Of a stretch of DNA of 64,000 nt, positions 29,664-38,122 are shown piece by piece (within the stretch, counting starts at the first letter, position 1; the number at the start of each line of letters is the position of its first letter). The position numbers and the translations under genes were made by a program. Below the pieces are notes generated by a model. The model was not told where the DNA came from, made no database searches, and saw nothing but the letters and a program-made list of their open reading frames with translations. Origin of the DNA: Streptomyces sp. NBC_01267 (GTDB taxonomy: Bacteria > Actinomycetota > Actinomycetes > Streptomycetales > Streptomycetaceae). Location of the stretch: the NCBI RefSeq assembly GCF_036241575.1, contig NZ_CP108455.1:7361001-7425000 (forward strand). Direction: 5' to 3'.

Positions 29664-31025
29664 CTAGATCCCCACGTCCCGGCGCCGCATGTCGTCCAGC
29701 GACTCCCGCCGCACCAGCACCCGGGCCGAGCCGTCCCGTACGGCGATCACCGGCGGCCGGCCGACCAGGTTGTAGGCGGAGGCCATGGAGAGGTGGTAGG
29801 CGCCGGCGGCCGGTACCGCCAGCAGATCACCGGGCCGTACGTCCGCGGGCAGCGCCACCGCGTCCGCCAGCACGTCGCCCGCCTCGCAGTGCCGCCCCAC
29901 CACGGTGACCACGGCGGGCCCCGCGGTCGGACGGCGGCCGATCAGCCGCGGTGCGTACCGGACGCCGTACAGGGCCGGTCTGGGGTTGTCGCTCATCCCG
30001 CCGTCGACCGCCACGAACGTACGCCCACCGGTGCGTTTGACGGAGAGCACCCGGTAGACGGCGACCCCGGCGGGCCCGATGACCGCGCGGCCCGGCTCCA
30101 GGGTGAGCCGCGGCACCGGCAGTGCGTTCCGCGCGCAGCCGTCCGCCAGCTCCGCGTGGACCCGGGAAGCCAGGACGGCGGTGTCGAGGCTCTCCTCGCC
30201 GGGCCGGTAGGCGATGGCATGGCCACCCCCGATGTCCAACTGCCCCAGTACCACGCCGTGTTGTTCCCGCACCCGGGCCATCAGCCCGACCAGGCGCCGC
30301 ACCGCCGCGACATACGGTCTGGCCGAGGAGATCTGGGACCCGATGTGGCAGTGCAGGCCCACGAGTTCGAGGTGCGGCTGGCCGAGGATCTTGGCGATGG
30401 CGTGCTGCGCGGAGCCGTCGGTGATCGACAGACCGAACTTCTGGTCCTCCGTACCGGTACGGACCGCGGCGTGCCCGCCCGCGGCTATCCCCGGCACCAC
30501 CCGGACCATCACCGACTGCCGCTCGCCCGGGGCGACGGTCGCGGCCAGCCGGGCGATCTCGGACGCGCTGTCGACGACGATCCGTCCCACGCCCAGCCGG
30601 ACAGCGGCACGCAGGTCGGCCGGGCTCTTGGCGTTGCCGTGCATCACGATCCGCTCGGGCGGGAAGCCCGTGGTGACCGCCAGTTCCAGCTCGCCCGCGG
30701 AACAGACGTCGAGGCCCAGGCCCTCCTCCTCGGCCCAGTGGGCGACGGCCCGGCACAGGAACGCCTTCGCGGCGTAGACGACATCGGCCTCCGGGAAGGC
30801 CGCGCGGTAGGCGCGGCAGCGCCCCCGGACCTCGGCCTCGTCGAGCACGTACACCGGGGTGCCGAACCGGTCGGCGACCTCGGCGAGCGAGACCCCGCCC
30901 ACGGTCACGTCCCCGTCGGGCACGGACCGGGCGGAGGCGGGCCAGACGGAGAGCCCGTCGGTGTCCGGCTGTTGACCGGACGGGGTGGAGGCCGCGCAGA
31001 GGGGAGAGGGGACGGAGACAGTCAT
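29664..31025 (-). CDS. lysA: Diaminopimelate decarboxylase
   Basis: 453 residues, fold-type III PLP enzyme. The PLP Lys is in VVYAAKAFLC; HCHIGSQ, LDIGGGHAIAY, LEPGRAV and the HCEAGDVL substrate loop mark the DapDC/alanine-racemase-like group. It converts meso-diaminopimelate to L-lysine, the last step of lysine synthesis. It begins nine bases after the stop of the upstream small gene and so is probably translated with it. Streptomyces usually has another lysA beside thrA/hom; this copy may be a paralogue with a specialised role or act on a related amino-acid substrate. Confidence 0.88.
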   Translation of the reverse strand: MTVSVPSPLCAASTPSGQQPDTDGLSVWPASARSVPDGDVTVGGVSLAEVADRFGTPVYVLDEAEVRGRCRAYRAAFPEADVVYAAKAFLCRAVAHWAEEEGLGLDVCSAGELELAVTTGFPPERIVMHGNAKSPADLRAAVRLGVGRIVVDSASEIARLAATVAPGERQSVMVRVVPGIAAGGHAAVRTGTEDQKFGLSITDGSAQHAIAKILGQPHLELVGLHCHIGSQISSARPYVAAVRRLVGLMARVREQHGVVLGQLDIGGGHAIAYRPGEESLDTAVLASRVHAELADGCARNALPVPRLTLEPGRAVIGPAGVAVYRVLSVKRTGGRTFVAVDGGMSDNPRPALYGVRYAPRLIGRRPTAGPAVVTVVGRHCEAGDVLADAVALPADVRPGDLLAVPAAGAYHLSMASAYNLVGRPPVIAVRDGSARVLVRRESLDDMRRRDVGI

Positions 31026-31034
31026 GGGTACTCC

Positions 31035-31469
31035 TCAGCCGATCAGCGGACGGAGAGCGGAGCCCGTCGACGGACTCGCGGCGCGCGGCGTGGCGGCGGG
31101 CCGCTCGCCCCGGTCGGGCCGGACGGCCTCCCGTCCGCCGGACTCCGGGTACGGGTACGGGTACGGGTACGGGTACGACTGGGCCGCGGGCGCGGAGAAC
31201 GGCGGGTCGACGGTGAGCGCGGCGATCCCGAGCGGCCCGACCAGCGCCCGCAGCGCGGCCTCGGAGAGCCTGATCCACGGCTGGCCGCCGCCCAGCGTGT
31301 TCCGCAGCCGTGCCTCCGAGGTGAAGCCGACTGCCGTACGGACACCGGGCGGAGTGCGGAAGACCCGGACCGAGCAGCTCGTGCATCCCGGCCGGACGGG
31401 CACGAAGAGGGGTCCGGCCGGGAGTTGTTCGGGAGGTTCTGTGGTGTCGGCGTTCTCACTCGTGGGCAT
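31035..31469 (-). CDS. SAV_915/SseB-like protein with YP repeat
   Basis: 144 residues from ATG 31469, chosen because AGGAG lies seven bases upstream. Residues ~15-95 form a compact alpha/beta domain ([12 protein letters not shown], then GFTSEARLRNTLG) that resembles SseB-type or SAV_915-type conserved Streptomyces proteins; function unknown. The C-terminal third is disordered and contains SYPYPYPYPYPE, encoded by five in-frame copies of a hexanucleotide. It sits directly upstream of lysA on the same strand. Confidence 0.7.
   Translation of the reverse strand: MPTSENADTTEPPEQLPAGPLFVPVRPGCTSCSVRVFRTPPGVRTAVGFTSEARLRNTLGGGQPWIRLSEAALRALVGPLGIAALTVDPPFSAPAAQSYPYPYPYPYPESGGREAVRPDRGERPAATPRAASPSTGSALRPLIG
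31147..31176. repeat. Hexanucleotide microsatellite (GGGTAC x5)
   Basis: Five perfect GGGTAC units inside the gene at 31035-31469, encoding alternating Tyr-Pro on the minus strand. A change by whole units keeps the frame, so copy number could vary without killing the gene. Confidence 0.95.
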
Positions 31470-31649
31470 GACGGTTCTCCTGGACGAAGAGGTGGGTGGG
31501 CGCCCTCGGCCCGGTCGGGCCGCGGACACATCGGTGACGCTATGCCCCTGTCCCGGGGGACCTCCCGTCCCGCTGACGGATGCTTGACGCGCGGCTGCCC
31601 GGTACTGACGCGACGCTGACGCCGGAGGGCGAAAAGGCGCGTGCGGACG

Positions 31650-33623
31650 TCAGCCGACGTGCACGCGGGGCCGCAGCGCCGGGTCGGGTTCCGCGCGGCG
31701 CAGGACCTCGCGGGTCACCGGGGCCACCTCTCCGTCACCGAACACCAGGAAGCGCAGCAGATGCCCGACCGGGTTGCCCTCGGTCCAGTTGAAGTAGGCG
31801 TGCGGAACCTCGCCGGTGTGTTCCCGGAGCTGGAGCAGCACGGCCGCGATGGTGTTCGGCACCCCCGGCCCGACGACCCGCAGGATCTGGACCCCGTAGC
31901 GCTCCTCGCCGTGTACGGCCACGTCCACGGTGAAATCGGACGAGTCCTGGACGGTGACTTCGAGGAAGAGCACCGCCCGTCCGCCCGGGATGTACGTCGC
32001 CTCGCGCTGGCTGTTCTCCTTGGCGCGGTACTCGGCCGCACTGTGCTCGTGCGGTTCGTTGGCGATGAGCTGCAACGGTCCGGAACGGGCGGCCAGGTCG
32101 ACCAGCCGGACCGCGGCGGCGTCGAGCGTCACCTCGGCGGCGCGCAGTTCGAAGGCGCGCCGCACCCGCGAGGCGAACGAGGTCAGCAGGATCCCGACGA
32201 TGAAGAGGGAGGCGATCTTCAGGCCGTCGGGGCGCTCGATGACATTGGTGACCAGGGTGTAGGCGAAGACCGCGGTGATGGCGCCGAAGCCCAGCGCGGC
32301 CCGGCGGCGGCGCCGGTGGAGGACGGCGACCGTGGAAGCGAACGACGCGGAGAGCATCAGGACCAGCACACCGGTGGCGTAGGCGCCGCTCTGCTTGTCG
32401 ACGTTGGCGTCGAACTGCCAGGTGATGAAGAAGGCGATGGCCACGAAGATGAGCACGAGGGGGCGGACCGCGCGGGTCCACTCGGGGGCCATGCCGTAGC
32501 GCGGCAGATAGCGCGGTACGAGATTGAGCAGCCCGGCCAGCGCCGACGCGCCCGCGAACCACAGGATGGCGATCGTGGAGACGTCGTAGACCGTCCCGAA
32601 GGCCTCGCCGAGATACGTGTGGGCGAGATAGGCGAGCGCGCGCCCGTTGGCCTGGCCGCCCGCCTTGAACTCGGGGGCGGGGATGAGGATCGTGGTGGCC
32701 AGGCTGGACACCAGCAGAAAGCCGCTCATGATGAGTGCGGCCGTGGTGAGCAGCCTGCGGGTGTCCCGGATCCGCCCGGCGGGGTTCGCGTACGTGTCGG
32801 AGGCGGCGCCGCGGATCTGTGGCATCACCGCGACCCCGGTCTCGAAGCCGGACATACCGAGCGCGAGCTTGGGGAAGACCAGCAGCGCCACGCCGATCAT
32901 GGCGAGCGGTGAGGAGTGCGCCGCCCTCGCCGCTTGCCACCAATTGCTCACGTCCACCGGTTTGTTCGCCACGTTCCAGACCGCGTCGGCGAGGACGATC
33001 AGGTTCAGCCCGAGGTAGATCGCCACCAGGACGACCGCGATGCCGATCGCTTCCTTGAAGCCCTTCAGGAAGATCGCGCCGAGTCCGGAGATCAGGCCGA
33101 GGGTGATCCAGAGGTTGGCACCGTGCAGCCAGTGCGGGGCGAACGGGTTCTCCACCACATGGGCGGAGGCGTCGGCGGCCGACAGAGTGATGGTGATCAT
33201 GAAGTCGGTGGCCGCGAAACCGAGCAGCACCAGGACGAAGAGCTTCCCCGCCCACCAGGGCAGCAGTCTCTCGAGCATGGCGATCGAGCCCTCGCCGTGC
33301 GGGCTCTCGTGCGCCACCCGCCGGTAGACGGGCAGCGCCCCGCCGAGCGTCAGGGCCAGCAGCACCAGGGTGGCGAGAGGGGAGAGCAGCCCGGCGGCCA
33401 GCGCGGCGATACCGGGCTGGTAGCCGAGTGTGGAGAAGTAGTCCACACCGGTCAGACACATGACCCGCCACCAGGCATGTCCCTTGTGCTCGGCCGGGGG
33501 AGTGCCGTGCGGACCGGGGTGCCGCGCCGTCTGCTCGCTCAGCCCCTCCAGCAGCCAGGCGCGCCAGGAACGGGAGGACCCGGCAGCCTTTTCCGGGGTG
33601 GGCTCGGCCTGGGTGCCGGTCAT
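31650..33623 (-). CDS. APC-superfamily amino-acid permease with C-terminal domain
   Basis: 657 residues. About 12 membrane helices between ~50 and ~480 ([20 protein letters not shown] and [13 protein letters not shown] [14 protein letters not shown] are substrate-pocket segments of APC carriers), then a ~170-residue soluble tail beginning near [14 protein letters not shown]. The tail may be a regulatory domain, an arrangement seen in long Streptomyces APC permeases. Likely imports an amino acid or related cation; substrate not inferable. Transcribed alone. Confidence 0.82.
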   Translation of the reverse strand: MTGTQAEPTPEKAAGSSRSWRAWLLEGLSEQTARHPGPHGTPPAEHKGHAWWRVMCLTGVDYFSTLGYQPGIAALAAGLLSPLATLVLLALTLGGALPVYRRVAHESPHGEGSIAMLERLLPWWAGKLFVLVLLGFAATDFMITITLSAADASAHVVENPFAPHWLHGANLWITLGLISGLGAIFLKGFKEAIGIAVVLVAIYLGLNLIVLADAVWNVANKPVDVSNWWQAARAAHSSPLAMIGVALLVFPKLALGMSGFETGVAVMPQIRGAASDTYANPAGRIRDTRRLLTTAALIMSGFLLVSSLATTILIPAPEFKAGGQANGRALAYLAHTYLGEAFGTVYDVSTIAILWFAGASALAGLLNLVPRYLPRYGMAPEWTRAVRPLVLIFVAIAFFITWQFDANVDKQSGAYATGVLVLMLSASFASTVAVLHRRRRRAALGFGAITAVFAYTLVTNVIERPDGLKIASLFIVGILLTSFASRVRRAFELRAAEVTLDAAAVRLVDLAARSGPLQLIANEPHEHSAAEYRAKENSQREATYIPGGRAVLFLEVTVQDSSDFTVDVAVHGEERYGVQILRVVGPGVPNTIAAVLLQLREHTGEVPHAYFNWTEGNPVGHLLRFLVFGDGEVAPVTREVLRRAEPDPALRPRVHVG

Positions 33624-33741
33624 GCGGGGTCCCCCTGGCGGACGGTCGGACGACGGAAGGGCAACGGGCGGTGAGCGTTCCCCACATCGTCACCCGGCGC
33701 GCCGCCGGGCCCCGGCCGCCGCCCCTTCCCCGGCGTGTCCT

Positions 33742-33763
33742 CGGGCGGCGGCACCGCCGCCCG
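33742..33763 (-). terminator. Hairpin after DAHP synthase gene
   Basis: CGGGCGGCGG (33742-33751) and CCGCCGCCCG (33754-33763) form a perfect 10-bp inverted repeat downstream of the minus-strand DAHP synthase gene. Confidence 0.6.
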
Positions 33764-33822
33764 GTACCGGGCGCCGTCACGGCGGAGGTCCGCGGCGAGC
33801 CGCGGCGCCCGGCCCGGGTGCG

Positions 33823-34920
33823 TCAGCCGCGTGCCGCGCGCCGCTCGGCGACGGCAGCCGCCAGCTCGCCCAGCAGCCGTTCGGTCTCCTCCCAGCCGAC
33901 GCAGGCGTCCGTCACGCTCTGTCCGTGGACCAGCGTGTCCAGCGGGCCGGGCTCCTGGCGCCCCGCCAGCAGGAAGCTCTCCAGCATCACCCCGGCGATC
34001 CCCTGCTCGCCCGCGGCCACCCGGGCGGCGATCTCCCGTACGACCTCGGCCTGACGCACATGGTCCTTGCCGCTGTTGGCGTGGCTGGCATCCACCACCA
34101 GCCGGCCGGGCATGCCCGCGGCGTCCAGCAGCGCGAGCGCCTCGCGGACGTCCTGCGGACCGTAGTTGGGGCCGCCGCGGCCCCCGCGCAGAATCACGTG
34201 GCAGTCGGGGTTGCCGGACGTCGAGACGACCGAGCCGTGGCCGTCGCCGTCGATCCCGAAGAACACATGACTGCCCGCGGCGGTGCGACAGCCGTCGACC
34301 GCGGACTGCACGTCTCCGTCCGTGGCGTTCTTGAACCCGACCGGCATCGACACCCCCGAGGCCAGCTGCCGGTGCACCTGGCTCTCCGGCGTTCGCGCAC
34401 CGATGGCGCCCCAGGTCACCGCGTCGGCGATGTACTGCGGACTCGTCGGCTCCAGGAATTCGCAGCCGACCGGAAGCCCCGTGTCGAGTACGTCCAGCAG
34501 CACCTGACGGGCGAGGCGCAGCCCCCGCTGCACGTCGTGCGTGCCGTCCAGACCGGGGTCGTTGATGAGTCCCTTCCAGCCCAGCGTCGTCCGCGGCTTC
34601 TCGAAGTAGACGCGCATCACGACGCAGAGCTCACCGCGGAGCGGAGCAGTGGCCGCGGCCAGCAGCCGCGCGTACTCCAGGGCCGCGGCGGGGTCGTGGA
34701 CGGAGCAGGGCCCCACGACGAGCAGGAGCCGGTCGTCCGCTCCGGTGAGCACGTCCCGTACCTCACGCCTGCTCTCGCGGACCAGCGCCACGCGCTCGGC
34801 GCCGAGGGGGAGTTCGTCCCGCAGCGCGGAGGGTGGGACGAGCCGCTGGAAGTCGGTGACCCGGAGGTCGCCGGTGTCGGACGTGCCGGTGGACGAGGCG
34901 GCGGTGGTGGCGGTGTGCAT
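33823..34920 (-). CDS. Class I DAHP synthase (attenuator-controlled)
   Basis: 365 residues, AroF/AroG-type, not the class II type usual for primary metabolism in actinomycetes. Conserved segments: LLLVVGPCSVHDP, RVYFEKPRTTLGWKG, GARTPESQVHRQLASG, HVILRGGRGGPNY and VDASHANSGKDH. It condenses PEP and erythrose-4-phosphate, the entry to the shikimate pathway. SD GGGAAG precedes the ATG. The ~200-base leader carries a Trp/Tyr-rich leader peptide and a terminator, so expression is predicted to respond to charged Trp/Tyr tRNA. A second, class II enzyme probably exists elsewhere. Confidence 0.93.
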   Translation of the reverse strand: MHTATTAASSTGTSDTGDLRVTDFQRLVPPSALRDELPLGAERVALVRESRREVRDVLTGADDRLLLVVGPCSVHDPAAALEYARLLAAATAPLRGELCVVMRVYFEKPRTTLGWKGLINDPGLDGTHDVQRGLRLARQVLLDVLDTGLPVGCEFLEPTSPQYIADAVTWGAIGARTPESQVHRQLASGVSMPVGFKNATDGDVQSAVDGCRTAAGSHVFFGIDGDGHGSVVSTSGNPDCHVILRGGRGGPNYGPQDVREALALLDAAGMPGRLVVDASHANSGKDHVRQAEVVREIAARVAAGEQGIAGVMLESFLLAGRQEPGPLDTLVHGQSVTDACVGWEETERLLGELAAAVAERRAARG

Positions 34921-35001
34921 GGTGCTTCCCGTTTCTGCTGCGGCGGGAGGCCGTCGGCAGTGACGTGTGTGTCACCCGGTACCAGCCCGCCTGTACGACG
35001 A

Positions 35002-35029
35002 AAGGCAGAGACGGATGCGTCTCTGCCTT
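35002..35029 (-). terminator. Attenuator terminator of DAHP synthase leader
   Basis: A perfect 12-bp stem (35002-35013 with 35018-35029) and four-base loop, followed on the minus strand by TTTCGTCG. It lies between the leader peptide and the DAHP synthase start. Confidence 0.8.
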
Positions 35030-35032
35030 GCT

Positions 35033-35088
35033 GGCTCCGGGTGATCGGTGGGTCAGCGCACGTGACCTCCGGCTCCACCCGGAGCCGG
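35033..35088 (-). promoter_or_regulatory. Alternative RNA pairings of the attenuator
   Basis: In the leader RNA, CCGGCTCC/GGAGCCGG (35069-35088) forms an 8-bp hairpin. The same left arm, extended to 11 bases (35076-35086), is also perfectly complementary to 35033-35043, which lies three bases before the terminator stem. The two pairings are mutually exclusive, as in ribosome-controlled attenuators. Confidence 0.6.
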
Positions 35089-35124
35089 CTCATAGCGCCA
35101 ATACCAACAGTTCACTGCGGACAT
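35053..35124 (-). CDS. Trp/Tyr leader peptide of DAHP synthase
   Basis: 23 codons, MSAVNCWYWRY followed by a Pro/Gly-rich tail and a TGA. Two Trp and two Tyr codons lie in a five-codon window, far above chance. The stop precedes the antiterminator-like segment. No SD is present, but TACGGT on the minus strand (35132-35137) ends seven bases before the ATG, so the transcript is probably leaderless. Stalling at Trp/Tyr codons when the charged tRNAs are scarce would keep the transcript from terminating and raise DAHP synthase. Confidence 0.8.
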   Translation of the reverse strand: MSAVNCWYWRYEPAPGGAGGHVR

Positions 35125-35131
35125 GGGAGAG

Positions 35132-35137
35132 ACCGTA
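35132..35137 (-). promoter_or_regulatory. -10 box of attenuator transcript
   Basis: TACGGT on the minus strand, seven bases before the leader-peptide ATG; a weak TTGCCG about 19 bases further upstream may be the -35 element. Confidence 0.45.
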
Positions 35138-35221
35138 GCAGAGCGTGCGGACAGCCCGGCAACCCGTCCGGGCGGTCGGTGCCGGAGGACACCTGCGCCT
35201 GATGGGCGACGGAAGAGCCGG

Positions 35222-36250
35222 TCACCCGGTAGCGGGCGGGGCCGTGCGGCGGCCGGTGATCCGGGCCAGCCGCCGGTAGGAGTCCAGCATCGCCGTCCGG
35301 TCGTACGTACTGGTCGTCACCAGGAACTCGTCGGCACCGCTGCGCCCGAGGACCTTTTCCAGCCCGTCGGCCACCTCGTCCTCGGTGCCGTGCAGCTGAC
35401 CGCGCTGGGCCTTCTCGAAGAGCGCCCGTTCCCGCGCGGTCATCCGCCGGCCCGCGATCTGCTCGGCAGGGGCGAGCGGGGGAAACGCGCCGTGCGTACG
35501 GGAGTAGGCGGTCGACCACGCCTCGGGCAGCAGGATCCGCCGGGCCTCCTCCGTGGAGGAGGCCACGGCAACGGTGCCGGAGAGCACGACGTACGGCCGC
35601 TCGCTCCACGCGGAGGGCCGGAAGGCGTCCCGGTAGCCGTCGACGGCGCGCAGCATCTCGTCCTCGCCCCGCACGGCGGCGATCACCAGCGGCAACCCGG
35701 CAGCAGCCGCCACCTGGGCGCCCGCGCCCGTCGCCAGAATGAATGCGGGCAGGTGCAGCCCCTCTGCGGGGTGGGCGTGGACCTGCGGGTGCACGTCCTG
35801 CGTGCCGGAGAAATAGCCCAGCAGTTCGGCCACTTGGGCGGCGAAGTGCTCGGCGTCGCCGCGGTCGTGGCCCAGAGCCTTGCGGATGCCGTCGGTGAAT
35901 CCGACCGACCGCCCCAGGCCCATGTCGATCCGGCCGGGGAAGAGCGACTCCAGCACCCCGAACTGCTCGGCGACGACGAGGGGCTGGTGGTTGGGCAGCA
36001 TCACCCCGCCCGTACCGACCCGGATCGTCGAGGTGGCGGCGGCGACCGCGGCGGCCAGGACAGTGGGTGCCGAGCCCGCGACGCCCGGCACGCTGTGATG
36101 CTCCGAGACCCAGAACCGGTGGTAGCCGAGCGACTCCGCCTGCTGGGCGAAGCGCACCGTGTCGCGCAGCGCCTGCGGGGCGTCGTGCCCCTCGCGGGTG
36201 CGGGACCGGTCGAGTACGGAGAACCGGGTCGAGGAGATCACAGAGCTCAC
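35222..36250 (-). CDS. Luciferase-like (LLM) flavin-dependent oxidoreductase
   Basis: 342 residues, TIM-barrel of the bacterial-luciferase family. The start (STRFSVLDRS) and YHRFWVSEHHS, VGTGGVMLPNHQPLVVAEQF, and LFPGRIDMGLGRS are signatures of the MsnO8-like LLM subgroup. Members use FMNH2 or F420; the exact cofactor is not decided here. Monooxygenase on an unknown small molecule. Lies next to, and in the same orientation as, the dodecin gene (a flavin-storage protein), which is compatible with flavin use. Confidence 0.85.
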   Translation of the reverse strand: MSSVISSTRFSVLDRSRTREGHDAPQALRDTVRFAQQAESLGYHRFWVSEHHSVPGVAGSAPTVLAAAVAAATSTIRVGTGGVMLPNHQPLVVAEQFGVLESLFPGRIDMGLGRSVGFTDGIRKALGHDRGDAEHFAAQVAELLGYFSGTQDVHPQVHAHPAEGLHLPAFILATGAGAQVAAAAGLPLVIAAVRGEDEMLRAVDGYRDAFRPSAWSERPYVVLSGTVAVASSTEEARRILLPEAWSTAYSRTHGAFPPLAPAEQIAGRRMTARERALFEKAQRGQLHGTEDEVADGLEKVLGRSGADEFLVTTSTYDRTAMLDSYRRLARITGRRTAPPATG

Positions 36251-36349
36251 GCAGGGTTCAACGCGCGGAGAGCGCGGGCATTCCCCGGCCCGGTCCGGTG
36301 CACCCCGGCCGGGGCGGGGGGCCGAGCGGCGCGGGGGGCCAAGGGCCGG

Positions 36350-36565
36350 TCACTCGCTGTCCTCCAGCCGGAAGCCGACCTTCAGGCCGACCTGGTAGTG
36401 CTCGACCTGGCCGTCCACGATCTGGCCGCGCACCTGGGTGACCTCGAACCAGTCGAGGCTCCTGAGCGTTCGGGACGCCCGTCCCAGACCGTTGCGGATG
36501 GCCTGGTCGATGCCTTCGTGCGAGGTGCCGACGATCTCCGTCACCCGGTAGGTGTTTCCCGACAT
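36350..36565 (-). CDS. Dodecin
   Basis: 71 residues from ATG 36565; earlier in-frame ATG codons would add residues not seen in the family. GNTYRVTEIVGTSHEG, the flavin-stacking Trp in SLDWFEVTQVRG, and the VEHYQVGLKVGF strand match dodecins, which form dodecameric shells storing riboflavin, FMN or CoA. Located just upstream (minus-strand sense) of the LLM oxidoreductase. Confidence 0.95.
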   Translation of the reverse strand: MSGNTYRVTEIVGTSHEGIDQAIRNGLGRASRTLRSLDWFEVTQVRGQIVDGQVEHYQVGLKVGFRLEDSE

Positions 36566-36680
36566 GCGCGTCACACTCCTTTGGTCGCCCCACTCCACCG
36601 TCCCCCACCCGGCGCGGCTCCGCGAGGCGACCCAGGAGCCTCATGAACATCAGGAATCGCAAGAGTGTGCGTTCAGTGAC

Positions 36681-36710
36681 TTGACCGCGACGAATGGTCT
36701 GTACCAAAAT
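36681..36710 (+). promoter_or_regulatory. Promoter with DasR-like operator (dre)
   Basis: TTGACC (36681-36686) and CAAAAT (36705-36710) are spaced by 18 bases. Between and overlapping them lies TGGTCTGTACCA (36695-36706), which matches the DasR consensus TGGTCTAGACCA at 10 of 12 positions. The GlcNAc-responsive repressor DasR would block this promoter when bound. Confidence 0.7.
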
Positions 36711-36791
36711 CCAGCCAACCCGTTCAAGCCGTCAGTGCTTCCCCCACGTCGGGTCATGAACTGTCGTGTCCTTACGTCAGAGGTGACCTCC

Positions 36792-38045
36792 GTGAAGAAC
36801 CGTCTCGGTCTGTGCTGCACCGTCCTGCTCACCGCCACCGCCCTCAGCGGCTGCGGCTATCTGCCGGGCACCGGCGGTGACACCAGCACGGTCACTGTCT
36901 GGCTGATGAAGGGCAGCGCGTCCGACGGCTTCATCCATGACTTCACCCAGCAGTTCGAGAGCGAGCACAAGGACATCAAGCTGGATGTCCGGATCCAGGA
37001 GTGGGGCGGCATCGGGGCCAAGGTCACCGCGGCGCTCCAGTCCGGTGACGGCCCCGACCTGATCGAGGTCGGCAACACCCAGGTCGCGATGTACGCGCAG
37101 AGCGGCGGTCTGCGCGATCTCACCCTCGAAGCCGTCCGCGACCTCGGAAGCAAGGACTGGCTGCCGGGTCTCGCCGATCCCGGAAGCATCAACGGCGCGC
37201 AGTTCGGCATCCCCTGGTACGCCGCCAACCGCGTCGTCATCTACAACAAGGACCTGTTCAAGGACGCCGGGATCACCAAGCCGCCCAGGACCCGCGCGGA
37301 GTGGATCCACGACACCGGGCTGCTCAACCAGGGCGGTCGGCAGGGCATCTACCTGGCAGGGCAGGACTGGTACACCCTCTCCGGCTTCATCTGGGACGAG
37401 GGCGGCGAACTGGCCGAGGAAGCGGGCGGGAACTACACCGGCGTCCTCGACAGCCCGGCCGCCCTCCGGGCGATGTCCTTCTACAAGGAACTGCAGTCCC
37501 TCGGCGACGGGCCGAGGAACGCGGACGAGGCCCACCCGCAGCAGGCCGACGTGTTCGCGGGTGGCGATGTCGCCCAGATCGTCGCGGTGCCCGGCACCGC
37601 CCAGACCATCCTGAAGAAGAATCCGGAACTCAAGGGCAAGCTCGGCTTCTTCCCGATTCCGGGGAAGACGGCCGCCAGACCGGCGGCGGTGTTCACCGGC
37701 GGATCGGACCTGATCATCCCCGACAAGGCCCATGACGGTGACGCTGCGGTCAAGGTCGTCGAAGCCCTGGCCGGAAAGAAGTGGCAGACCGAACTCGCCC
37801 GGACCATGAGCTACGTCCCCAACAAGGCCGGCCTCGCCGGTGTGGTGCAGGGCGAGGAGGGCACCGCCGCGATGGCCGCGGGCGCCGCGCACGGCAGGGC
37901 CACCCCGAACTCGCCGCGCTGGGCGGCGGTCGAGGCGGACAACCCGATCAAGCCCTACATGACGGAGGTCCTCACCGGCCAGGACCCCGAGGCGGCTGCG
38001 AAGAAGGCATCGAAGCGGCTCACGGACGAGTTGGTGGACCGCTGA
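36792..38045 (+). CDS. DasA-like sugar-binding lipoprotein
   Basis: 417 residues from GTG 36792 with GAGGTGA upstream. The signal ends in a lipobox (ALSGC, lipidated Cys21), so it is anchored outside the membrane. ABC-type extracellular sugar-binding fold; segments TVTVWLMKGSASDGF, DLIEVGNTQVAMYA and GIPWYAANRVVIYNKDLF resemble the chitobiose-binding DasA group. It lacks adjacent permease genes, so it is an orphan that may feed a DasBC/MsiK system. Combined with the operator upstream, uptake of chitin-derived sugars is the likely role. Its end is part of a 35-bp tandem repeat. Confidence 0.87.
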   Translation: MKNRLGLCCTVLLTATALSGCGYLPGTGGDTSTVTVWLMKGSASDGFIHDFTQQFESEHKDIKLDVRIQEWGGIGAKVTAALQSGDGPDLIEVGNTQVAMYAQSGGLRDLTLEAVRDLGSKDWLPGLADPGSINGAQFGIPWYAANRVVIYNKDLFKDAGITKPPRTRAEWIHDTGLLNQGGRQGIYLAGQDWYTLSGFIWDEGGELAEEAGGNYTGVLDSPAALRAMSFYKELQSLGDGPRNADEAHPQQADVFAGGDVAQIVAVPGTAQTILKKNPELKGKLGFFPIPGKTAARPAAVFTGGSDLIIPDKAHDGDAAVKVVEALAGKKWQTELARTMSYVPNKAGLAGVVQGEEGTAAMAAGAAHGRATPNSPRWAAVEADNPIKPYMTEVLTGQDPEAAAKKASKRLTDELVDR

Positions 38046-38122
38046 GCGACGTGGCTCACGGACGGGCTGGTGGATGGTGAGCGACGCGGCTCACGGACGG
38101 GCCGGTGGTCCGCTGAGCGACA
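38017..38122. repeat. 35-bp tandem repeat joining two convergent gene ends
   Basis: Three units (38017-38052, 38053-38087, 38088-38122) share GGCTCACGGACG and GAGCGAC. The first contains the stop codon of the DasA-like gene, the third the last ten codons and stop of egtD on the other strand. The middle unit is non-coding. Confidence 0.85.

Noticed and set aside
35033..35088. Riboswitch interpretation of the DAHP synthase leader
   Set aside because: The peptide frame with clustered Trp/Tyr codons explains the structures better than any aptamer I recognise.
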